Below are positions 13,163 to 20,128 of a DNA stretch of 22,702 nt, piece after piece (the first letter of the stretch is position 1; each line of letters begins with the position of its first letter). The notes beneath the pieces were generated by a model that was given only the letters and a program-made list of their open reading frames with translations, did not search any database and was not told the origin of the DNA. Source of the DNA: Euperipatoides rowelli. Taxonomy: Eukaryota; Onychophora; Udeonychophora; Euonychophora; Peripatopsidae. The translations under genes were made by a program, and so were the position numbers. The stretch lies in NCBI GenBank assembly GCA_003024985.2, contig PXIH01S0013920.1. One strand, written 5' to 3'.

Positions 13163-14527
13163 ATGGTTGTGCTGAGTATAGACATAGGAACCAGTGTTTT
13201 AAAATCGGCTTTAATTAGTTCTAAAGGAATGATTCTAAGTAGCATTGAAATCAACTATTCTGACTATTTTGAACTTAATTTTGAGAATTTTACTTGTGAG
13301 ATATGGGTTTTTGCTTTAAAGAAAGCTTGTTCTTACTTCCAGGCTTACAACTTTGATGTTATTTCTATTAGTGGAATGGCTCCTTGTTTGCTTGCTCTTG
13401 ATTCTAGTTTGAATCCAGTCGAAGTATTACATTGGAATTCTAGTAAGAAGTCTAGAACTTTTAAAGGAAAATCTATGTTTTTAAGTTTGATTTTGTACAC
13501 AGTAGAACAAGGCACTTATAATAGTATTTTTTCTTTTTCCTCTGTGTTTGAGTATTTTATTTATTTACTGACAGGTAATCTTATTACAAGTTTTCCTAGT
13601 ACCTCCTATATACCATTTATCTGGAGTAACATAGAACTTGATGAATATAACTTAGATAAAAAAAAATTTCCACCTTTTTTGAAAATGGGAGAACTTGTTG
13701 GAAATGTAACAAAAAGAGCCAGTATTAACTTTGGATTAAAACAAGGTATAAAAGTTGTTAATGCGGGTATTGATTATCTTACAGCTTTAATTGGTTGTGG
13801 TGCTTTTTATGAAGGCATTGTGTCAAATAGGACAGGTACTAGCGAAGGATTCAATTATGTTAGCAAAAGCTATTTACCAAACGTTACAATGCAATATCCA
13901 TACTATTTGGATGGATATTTTACAATAGGAAAATTGTTGTCTTCAGGATATTTATTTCAGTTATGGCGACAACAGTTTTTTAATAGTCTTGAAGACTTCA
14001 ATAGTTTATTTATTAGGTTTTCAGGAATAGACAGATTAAATTCTGTTTATTTTTATCCAAATAAGAAAGATTTGAATTTTGATTCTTATCTAATAGGGAA
14101 TGATATTGCACAGAATTTGTTAATTGGTAGTTATGGAAAAGTAACTAATCCATTTGAATTAGGACTTAGTATATTAGAATATATTAGTTTTACTATCTAT
14201 AATAGAATTTTAGAACTTCAAAACTTCAATAAAGCTGTTTCTAAGATTTATGTTAGTGGTTCTCATGCTAATAATTTTGTACTAAATCAAATTAAAGCGA
14301 ATATCATAGGTAAAGACTTAAATATTCTTGACTTTATTCACTCAGAACTTATTGGTAATGCAGTACTTGCTTTTAGTTGTATGAAAGAATTTTCTAGTAT
14401 TAGCATAGCTGTAGAGCACCTTGTTAGAGTAAAAGAAATTATTCAGTATGATGAACTTGCTCATTTTGATTATCTGGTTAAATATAAAAGATATATCAAT
14501 AATATGAATTTATTTTTTAAATTCTAA
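13163..14527 (+). CDS. xylB: FGGY-family carbohydrate kinase (xylulokinase-like)
   Basis: This 454-residue sugar kinase of the FGGY family has the two-domain ASKHA fold. The N-terminal phosphate-1 motif is SIDIGTSVLKSAL (5-17). The centre has NAGIDYLTALIGCGA (about 194-208), in the place of the usual 'Gg.D...a..G.G' and holding the probable catalytic Asp. The C-terminal signature GSHANNFVLNQIKANIIG lies near 368-385. It is slightly shorter than typical xylulokinases (about 480-500). B. burgdorferi annotations call the gene at this place xylulokinase, but the sugar has not been shown by anything here. It starts 9 bases after prs with little ribosome site and overlaps the convergent SPOR gene by 18 bases. 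Confidence 0.85.
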   Translation: MVVLSIDIGTSVLKSALISSKGMILSSIEINYSDYFELNFENFTCEIWVFALKKACSYFQAYNFDVISISGMAPCLLALDSSLNPVEVLHWNSSKKSRTFKGKSMFLSLILYTVEQGTYNSIFSFSSVFEYFIYLLTGNLITSFPSTSYIPFIWSNIELDEYNLDKKKFPPFLKMGELVGNVTKRASINFGLKQGIKVVNAGIDYLTALIGCGAFYEGIVSNRTGTSEGFNYVSKSYLPNVTMQYPYYLDGYFTIGKLLSSGYLFQLWRQQFFNSLEDFNSLFIRFSGIDRLNSVYFYPNKKDLNFDSYLIGNDIAQNLLIGSYGKVTNPFELGLSILEYISFTIYNRILELQNFNKAVSKIYVSGSHANNFVLNQIKANIIGKDLNILDFIHSELIGNAVLAFSCMKEFSSISIAVEHLVRVKEIIQYDELAHFDYLVKYKRYINNMNLFFKF

Positions 14528-15244
14528 TATGTAAGCATCTTGAAATTCTTTTAATGATATAGTCTTGGCTAAGTATTTTTGAGCTTCTACTTTTGTTTTA
14601 TATGGACCTGATCTAACCCTATAGATATCATTATCATTTACCCTTCCTGAATATATTTTTGCATTTATATTGTGTTTTATTAAATATGCTACTACGTTAT
14701 CAGCTGCAATTGGCTCAGAAAGTGATACATATTGTATATAGTACTCTTTGTTTGGATTGTACCTATTTTTGTTGTCAACTGCTATTTTTTCAGCTTGTTT
14801 TTCTTTTTTTTCATGTTCATTCTTTTCTAATTCTATCTTATTGCTTGGATTATCTTGCTTAACATGTCGATTATTTTCATTTTCTTTTGGTAAGTTTTTG
14901 ATATTTTGTATTTTATCTTCTTTTTGAGGTATTTCACTTCTTTCTGTTAAATCTATTATTATCTCATTACTAGAATCTTGGATTTCTAAATTTTGTCCAC
15001 TTAAAGTTTTTTTGTCATCTTGGCTTTCAAATTGTATATCTTTTTGTGTTAAGCTAGAATCATTCTCTTCTGTTATATTTATTTTTTTGTTTTGAAGTTC
15101 TGGTATTAGATCTTTATTTGGAAAAAATAAAATTATTCCTGTGAATATTAATGTACAAATTACTGCTATTGAAATGAAAGCAACAATAAATCCTTTTCTA
15201 TTATCTTTTCCTTCTTTGTCATCATTATCAAAATTAGTATTCAT
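14510..15244 (-). CDS. SPOR-domain membrane protein
   Basis: This 244-residue protein has a short cytoplasmic N-terminus and one membrane span (about 19-41). A long, highly charged, low-complexity linker (about 45-165, rich in Lys, Glu and Asn) follows. The C-terminal SPOR domain (about 167-243) carries the pattern YYIQYVSLS...AADNVVAYL...YRVRSGPYKTKVEAQKYL. SPOR domains bind denuded peptidoglycan glycan strands at division sites, so a role in septal wall processing is likely. Its start overlaps the coaE end by 11 bases, with AAAGGAG inside coaE. Its 3' end overlaps the convergent FGGY kinase by 18 bases. It is last in the cheY-to-SPOR run. Confidence 0.9.
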   Translation of the reverse strand: MNTNFDNDDKEGKDNRKGFIVAFISIAVICTLIFTGIILFFPNKDLIPELQNKKINITEENDSSLTQKDIQFESQDDKKTLSGQNLEIQDSSNEIIIDLTERSEIPQKEDKIQNIKNLPKENENNRHVKQDNPSNKIELEKNEHEKKEKQAEKIAVDNKNRYNPNKEYYIQYVSLSEPIAADNVVAYLIKHNINAKIYSGRVNDNDIYRVRSGPYKTKVEAQKYLAKTISLKEFQDAYILEFKK

Positions 15245-15845
15245 AAATAAGATCTAGCTCCTTTAGTTTTGTATGTATGGAATTATTTAAATTTTCAAAT
15301 CCTTCATTATTAATTATATTAATTAATTTTGAATTTGAAACATTTTTATTGCAAAGCAAGTTTTTTTGTATGTTCATAATATTTTTTATGGTTAATTCAT
15401 CAAATCTTCTTAATTTTTTTAGTCTATCTTCTATTAAGATATTTTCTGTTTCTATGCAGATTATATAATTACAAAACTTGTGCAGTTTAATCTTAAATAA
15501 TAAAGCTGCATTTAATACAATTTTTTTATTCAAAACTAAATTTAGTTCTTTTTTAACTTTTTGATAAATAATCGGGTGAGTTATGACTTCAAGTTTTTCA
15601 AGATTTTCTCTTGTTTTAAAAACTATAGTTCTTAATTTTGTTCTGTCTATTTCTCCATTATTAGCTAATATTTTTTCTCCAAAAATTTTTAATATTTCCC
15701 CTTTTTTCTCATGTAAAGCTAAATGACCAATTGCATCTACGTTAATTTCATAGAATCCATACTTACTTGTTAATATTTTTGTTAATGTATTCTTACCGGA
15801 AGCTATTTTACCAGTTATTCCTATAGTTAATGAAGTTCTCCCCAT
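15234..15845 (-). CDS. coaE: Dephospho-CoA kinase
   Basis: This 203-residue enzyme catalyses the last step of coenzyme A synthesis, ATP-dependent 3' phosphorylation of dephospho-CoA. The Walker A loop is GITGKIASGKNT (about 9-20). The conserved 'D' region follows the first helix as NVDAIGHLAL (about 35-44), and ITHPII (about 88) matches the family's 'hP.' motif. The C-terminal part is more diverged and Asn/Lys-rich. Its ATG lies 19 bases inside the end of polA, and its own end overlaps the SPOR gene by 11 bases, so translation is probably coupled. Confidence 0.92.
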   Translation of the reverse strand: MGRTSLTIGITGKIASGKNTLTKILTSKYGFYEINVDAIGHLALHEKKGEILKIFGEKILANNGEIDRTKLRTIVFKTRENLEKLEVITHPIIYQKVKKELNLVLNKKIVLNAALLFKIKLHKFCNYIICIETENILIEDRLKKLRRFDELTIKNIMNIQKNLLCNKNVSNSKLINIINNEGFENLNNSIHTKLKELDLIYEY

Positions 15846-18568
15846 GACCTGCCTGTCTCTATGTTTATTTTTAAAGGAAATTTCAGTTTATATGCATTTT
15901 CCATTTCTTCTTTCAAAATTTTTATTACTATATCTTTTTCATTATTAGGTGCTTCCACCAGGATTTCATCATGTACCTGTAAAAGCATCTTTGCATTTAG
16001 TTTTTGTCTTTTAAATTCTTTGTCTACTCTTATCATAGCTAGTTTTACAATGTCAGCTGCACTACCTTGTATTGTGCTGTTGATTGCGATTCTTTCAGCA
16101 CTACTTCGTTCTTGGTAATTTTTGCTGTTAATTTCCCTTATATACCTTCTGCGCTTTAATATCGTTTGAGTGTACTTATGTTCTCTTACAAAATTGATTT
16201 GTTTATATATGAATTCTTCTATTCTTTTGTAGTAAGAGAAATAAGAACTAATAAAAGCTTTGGCTTCCTCTCTTTTAATGTTGAGTTCTTTTGCTAACCT
16301 AAAATCTGACATTCTATATATTATCCCGAAATTTATTGCTTTTGCAATACGTCTTGAGGTTATATCTACTTTTTGATCTTCTATTTTGAAAAGTTTAGTT
16401 GCTGTTTCTTTGTGAATATCTTTACCCTCTTTGAATGCTTTTATGAGCATTTCATCTTCTGACAGTTGTGCTAACATTGCAAGCTCTATTTGGGAATAAT
16501 CTGCTGAAATAAATAACTTTTCTTGTTCAGGTTTAAATGCCCCTCTTATTTCCCTTCCTTTAAGTTCTTTAATTGGTATGTTTTGAAGATTAGGATTTAC
16601 ACTTGAAATTCTACCCGTTACTGTTCTTGTTTGCATGAAACTTGTATGAACTTTATTTGTTTTAGGATTAATTAGCTCTATTAGTTTGTCTGTATATGTG
16701 TTTTTTAATTTTGAAAGTAGTCTGTGTTCTATTATTTTTTCTATTATGGCATGTTGCCCTCTTAAGGATTCAAGAACTTTTATGTCAGTTGAGTCTTTTT
16801 TTAGAACTTCTGTTGGTTCTAGTTTTAATCTTTTAAATAGCACTTCATAAACTTGTTTTGTTGAGTTGATATTAAACTCAAAGCCAGCTATCTTTAATAT
16901 TTCTTCCTCAATTTGTTTAAGTTCATTACTAAGTTTAATACCGTATATTTCCAGGTTTGACTTATCCAAATAAATCCCTATTTCTTCCATTTTTGTTAAG
17001 ATATTATTGAAAGGCATTTCTACATCATGCATTAAATCTTTAAGATCTTCTTGTTCAAGCTTTACTCTAAATATATTAAAAAGTCTAAGAGTTATATCCG
17101 CATCTTCACTAGCATATTCTGTTGCTAATTCAAGAGATACAAACTCAAAACTTGTATTTTTTGGGATGATTTCATTATATTTGATATTTTTATGCAATAT
17201 GTATTTTTCAGCAAGGAAATCAAGAGATAGCTTTGTGGTTGAATCAAGAAGATAAGCAGCTATCATTGTATCAAAATAAGGGGGTATTGCTTTAAATCCA
17301 TTGTTTTTTAAGACTTTATAATCAAATTTGTAGTTTTGCCCTATTAGCTTAGGGTAGGTTTCAAAAAATTCATTGAATTTTTCAATTATATCTTTTTTGT
17401 TTATGTAACTTTTTCCTTGTGCTTTAAAAGGTATGTAATAAGCTTCTCTTTCTTTGCAGGCTACTGAGATACCAATGACTTCTGCTGTACTAGTTTCTAA
17501 AGAGGATGTTTCTGTATCAATTGCTATGAACTTAGCTTGTTTTAAGTAATTTATTAATTTTTCAAGCTCCAGTTTACTTGTGATGCTTTTGTATTTTACA
17601 TTCTCGTCATATATTGTCTTTAAATAATTAATTTGATCTTTTATTTCTTGTATATTTTGATTCTTTTTTGTAAATAAGCTTTGTTGTTCATACTGAGTTG
17701 GCTTAATTTTTAATATGTCTTTTTTTAGAGTTTTAATTAAAGTTGTTGCAGAATGATGTTCAAAGAGAGGAATGATGTCTTGACTAATAGAATCTAGTTT
17801 AAACTTTTCAAGTTTTGGAAGTTCAAGATCGTTTTTAAGCTTTACAAGTTCATAACTTAAAAAAGCGTTTTCTTTTTCTCTTACTAGAATATCTTTATGT
17901 TTTTTATTAATTTGAGTTAAGTTATTATATATATTTTCTAAGTTGTTAAATTCTTTTAAAAGCCTTGATGCGCCTTTTGGACCAATACCTTTAATTCCAG
18001 GAATATTGTCAGATTTATCCCCTACTATTGCAAGATAATCTTTCATCTGATAAGAATTCACTTTGAATTTGCCTAGAATATAATTCTCATCCATTTCAAT
18101 AAAATTACTGTTTTCAATTTTGCTTACTTTGACATTAGCGCTTAATAATTGTAACATATCCTTATCTGATGTGATTATATGAGTAAAGAAAGCATTTTTC
18201 ATAGCTTTGTCAGCAATACTAGCAATTAAATCGTCAGCTTCATATCCATTCATTTCAATAAATGGTATATTAATTTTTCCAAGTCCTTCTTTTATCCATT
18301 CAATTTGAGGCAGTAGGTCATCTGGTGGATTATCTCTATTAGCTTTATATTTAGGATACTGTTTTTTTTTAAAAGTCTCTGTCTTTGAGTCAAGTACTAT
18401 TACAAAGTATTTAGGATTTTTTTCTTTAATGATCCAAAAAATGGTTTTAAAAAATCCAATAAAAGCATTTACATTCTCTCCATTCTTGTTAAGCAAAGGT
18501 TTGTCACTCATTGCATGGTAACTTCTAAATACAATATTTAATGCATCAATTAGGTAAAGTTCATTCAT
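15827..18568 (-). CDS. polA: DNA polymerase I
   Basis: This is a full-length (913-residue) DNA polymerase I for repair and primer removal. The 5'-3' exonuclease domain fills about residues 1-290 (EADDLIAS, GDKSDNIPGIKGIGPKGA). The 3'-5' proofreading domain keeps its metal ligands: AIDTETSSL, GQNYKFD and YASEDAD. The polymerase domain has motif A ADYSQIELA, motif B RRIAKAINFGIIY and motif C VHDEILVEAP, and ends in a typical GRSWGELH. Both nuclease activities therefore look intact. The ATG overlaps the upstream gene's stop as ATGA and has no clear Shine-Dalgarno, which suggests translation by re-initiation. It is embedded in a motility gene run. Confidence 0.97.
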   Translation of the reverse strand: MNELYLIDALNIVFRSYHAMSDKPLLNKNGENVNAFIGFFKTIFWIIKEKNPKYFVIVLDSKTETFKKKQYPKYKANRDNPPDDLLPQIEWIKEGLGKINIPFIEMNGYEADDLIASIADKAMKNAFFTHIITSDKDMLQLLSANVKVSKIENSNFIEMDENYILGKFKVNSYQMKDYLAIVGDKSDNIPGIKGIGPKGASRLLKEFNNLENIYNNLTQINKKHKDILVREKENAFLSYELVKLKNDLELPKLEKFKLDSISQDIIPLFEHHSATTLIKTLKKDILKIKPTQYEQQSLFTKKNQNIQEIKDQINYLKTIYDENVKYKSITSKLELEKLINYLKQAKFIAIDTETSSLETSTAEVIGISVACKEREAYYIPFKAQGKSYINKKDIIEKFNEFFETYPKLIGQNYKFDYKVLKNNGFKAIPPYFDTMIAAYLLDSTTKLSLDFLAEKYILHKNIKYNEIIPKNTSFEFVSLELATEYASEDADITLRLFNIFRVKLEQEDLKDLMHDVEMPFNNILTKMEEIGIYLDKSNLEIYGIKLSNELKQIEEEILKIAGFEFNINSTKQVYEVLFKRLKLEPTEVLKKDSTDIKVLESLRGQHAIIEKIIEHRLLSKLKNTYTDKLIELINPKTNKVHTSFMQTRTVTGRISSVNPNLQNIPIKELKGREIRGAFKPEQEKLFISADYSQIELAMLAQLSEDEMLIKAFKEGKDIHKETATKLFKIEDQKVDITSRRIAKAINFGIIYRMSDFRLAKELNIKREEAKAFISSYFSYYKRIEEFIYKQINFVREHKYTQTILKRRRYIREINSKNYQERSSAERIAINSTIQGSAADIVKLAMIRVDKEFKRQKLNAKMLLQVHDEILVEAPNNEKDIVIKILKEEMENAYKLKFPLKINIETGRSWGELH

Positions 18569-18966
18569 ATTATTATATTGATAAATTTTGGATTTTCAAA
18601 CATTTCATTATTTTTTATAAAATTAGTATTTGTTTTAAAAATTTTAGCTTGTACTTCTTTTTTATTTTGAATTATTTGTGTAATTATTTCATACGATTTA
18701 AGAATTTGTTCTTTTTTAAGATTAATTCTTTCTAAAATATTTTCAAATTCTTTAACTCTAATGTTTTGTTCTTTAATCCATATATTTATTATTGTATAAT
18801 AGTTCTTTATGGAAATAAAGAATGCTTCTCTTTTTGGTTCAGTCATGAGTAAAATATTTACAAAATTTTTATTTAATACTTTAGCTTCGAAGTCTAAAAA
18901 TACTTCAAACTCTTGTAAGTTTTGTAAAAGTTCTTTTAAATATTGTTCTAAAGTGTTTTTACCCAA
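18565..18966 (-). CDS. Small helical protein, possibly FlgN-like flagellar chaperone
   Basis: This protein of about 133 residues is almost entirely helical and charged, with hydrophobic spacing suited to a long helical bundle (LKELLQNLQEFEVFL, then FENILERINLKKEQILKSY). Position directly after fliS, size and helical pattern resemble FlgN-type export chaperones for hook-associated proteins, but I see no diagnostic motif, so this is an inference. The start is uncertain. ATGs at 19041, 19017 and 18999 would overlap fliS by 40-80 bases, where the sequence only mirrors fliS codons. TTG at 18966 overlaps the fliS stop by a few bases and is preferred, although it lacks a clear ribosome site. Its stop overlaps the polA ATG. 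Confidence 0.65.
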   Translation of the reverse strand: MGKNTLEQYLKELLQNLQEFEVFLDFEAKVLNKNFVNILLMTEPKREAFFISIKNYYTIINIWIKEQNIRVKEFENILERINLKKEQILKSYEIITQIIQNKKEVQAKIFKTNTNFIKNNEMFENPKFINIII

Positions 18967-19384
18967 CGATGTTAATTGCTGTTGAACTACGTGTTTCATT
19001 GTTGCTCTTTGTATCATTTTGTATTTGTTTCCAAGCTTCATTTAATGACCTTAATTTTTCAATAATAACAACTATTTTATCACTTTTTTTGCTTATAAGC
19101 ACTTCTGTTAATTCTTTATTTAGGAAAAGATAGATTCTTTGTAAATCTAGGGCTATGTTTCCACCATCTTTTAAATTTATTGTTGCAAGTAGTTCTAAAA
19201 TGATGTCTTGAGCATGAATAATCTTTTTTGAAGCCTTTTCTAAATTAATCCTATCCCTATTAGCATAAAACTCTTTAGCAAGTTCAAGGTCTTGAATAGC
19301 TCGATCATAAAGCATTATTATCATTGATAAAGGGTCAGCTGTATTGATTTGGATTTTTTTATAGGTATTTTCTTTACTATGCAA
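18959..19384 (-). CDS. fliS: Flagellin export chaperone FliS
   Basis: This 141-residue protein matches FliS, the cytoplasmic chaperone that keeps flagellin unpolymerised before export. The family layout is visible: an early 'Y.K.QINTADPLSMIIMLYDRAIQDL' region (8-32), the helix ERASK-like 'KASKKIIHAQDIILELLATI' with a following DGG (about 49-72), 'LQRIYLFLNKEL', and a closing 'LRSLNEAWKQI' helix. A polar tail of about 20 residues follows. The start is TTG at 19384, set 5 bases after a strong AAGGGG. It lies 19 bases downstream of cheY, and the two are likely co-transcribed. Confidence 0.9.
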   Translation of the reverse strand: MHSKENTYKKIQINTADPLSMIIMLYDRAIQDLELAKEFYANRDRINLEKASKKIIHAQDIILELLATINLKDGGNIALDLQRIYLFLNKELTEVLISKKSDKIVVIIEKLRSLNEAWKQIQNDTKSNNETRSSTAINIVG

Positions 19385-19403
19385 AATTACCCCTTCAAAA
19401 GTC

Positions 19404-19787
19404 TTAATTATCTAATAGAGTTATTTGTTCAGTTATTTGCTCTTCTTTAAAGGGCTTTAATATGTACCCCTTTGCTCCAAGTAGTAAGGCTTTTTTTATT
19501 ATTTCCTGTTTTCCTAATGCTGTTACCATTAGAATATTAGTTTTTTTGTTAGTCTGTTTTTCTAACTCTACTATGTGTTCAAGTGCAGTAAGCCCATCCA
19601 TTCCCATCATTGTTATGTCTAAAGTGATTAAATCAATTTTCTCATTTATCTTAAATTGATTAACAGCATTATTTCCATCTTCTGCTTCTAAAAATTCTGT
19701 AAAACCTAATATTTTCAATATTTTTATTAAATTTTTTCTCATAAATAATGAATCATCAACAATTAAAGCTACTTTATTTTCTTTCAA
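19404..19787 (-). CDS. cheY: CheY-type chemotaxis response regulator
   Basis: This 127-residue protein is a single receiver domain with no output domain. The acidic pocket is Asp11/Asp12, the phospho-acceptor is Asp57 (in TLDITMMGMDGL), the signalling Thr is Thr89, and Tyr108 and Lys111 complete the switch (YILKPF). This is the complete CheY set for flagellar motor control. Borrelia has several CheY paralogues; by location next to fliS and ligA this should be the one called CheY1 (from memory). The start is TTG at 19787, placed 6 bases after GAGGT. It is first in the minus-strand run and has a promoter overlapped by an inverted repeat. Confidence 0.93.
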   Translation of the reverse strand: MKENKVALIVDDSLFMRKNLIKILKILGFTEFLEAEDGNNAVNQFKINEKIDLITLDITMMGMDGLTALEHIVELEKQTNKKTNILMVTALGKQEIIKKALLLGAKGYILKPFKEEQITEQITLLDN

Positions 19788-19815
19788 GTTATTACCTCTT
19801 AATTATTACAGTTTA

Positions 19816-19844
19816 AATATACCAGAAATAATCATTAATAACAA
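19816..19844 (-). promoter_or_regulatory. Probable cheY operon promoter
   Basis: On the minus strand TTGTTA (19844-19839), 17 bases, TATATT (19821-19816). The spacer and the upstream edge of the -10 fall inside the left arm of the inverted repeat 19819-19867, so a protein binding that repeat would block the promoter. Confidence 0.5.
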
Positions 19845-19867
19845 CTTTTAATAATTATTTCTGGTAT
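19819..19867. repeat. Perfect 14-base inverted repeat between cheY and ligA
   Basis: ATACCAGAAATAAT (19819-19832) is the exact reverse complement of 19854-19867, with a 21-base spacer. The left arm lies on the cheY promoter and the right arm lies upstream of the ligA promoter candidates. Each arm contains CCAG/CTGG, the only GC-rich part of this gap. Confidence 0.85.
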
Positions 19868-19914
19868 TAGTTTGTGTGTTAATAGTAAAATGAAAGTATT
19901 TTGTACTATTATTG

Positions 19915-19931
19915 TATAATTAAGATATAAT
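19915..19931 (+). promoter_or_regulatory. Two -10 elements upstream of ligA
   Basis: TATAAT occurs at 19915-19920 and 19926-19931. The -35 matches are weak: TGAAAG at 19891-19896 for the first and TTGTAC at 19901-19906 (19-base spacer) for the second. Confidence 0.4.
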
Positions 19932-20128
19932 TTATTTTAAATTTAATTGTTTTCGGATGGGATAATATAAAAATACAAAGTAATAACAATATATTAAAAA
20001 CTGATTATTATTTAAGGTTTGTTGGTGACCTGTTTTTAAGTCCTTCTTTTATTGCTTTATTAAAACAGATTAATAATGAATATCCAGAGTTTTGGAATGA
20101 TTTATTTTTACTAGTAAGTAAAACTGAA

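Noticed and set aside
14659-14862. Plus-strand frame opposite the SPOR gene
   Set aside because: A shadow of the charged linker, without a ribosome site.
15277-18735. Several plus-strand frames opposite coaE, polA and the helical protein
   Set aside because: All are antisense to genes with clear motifs.
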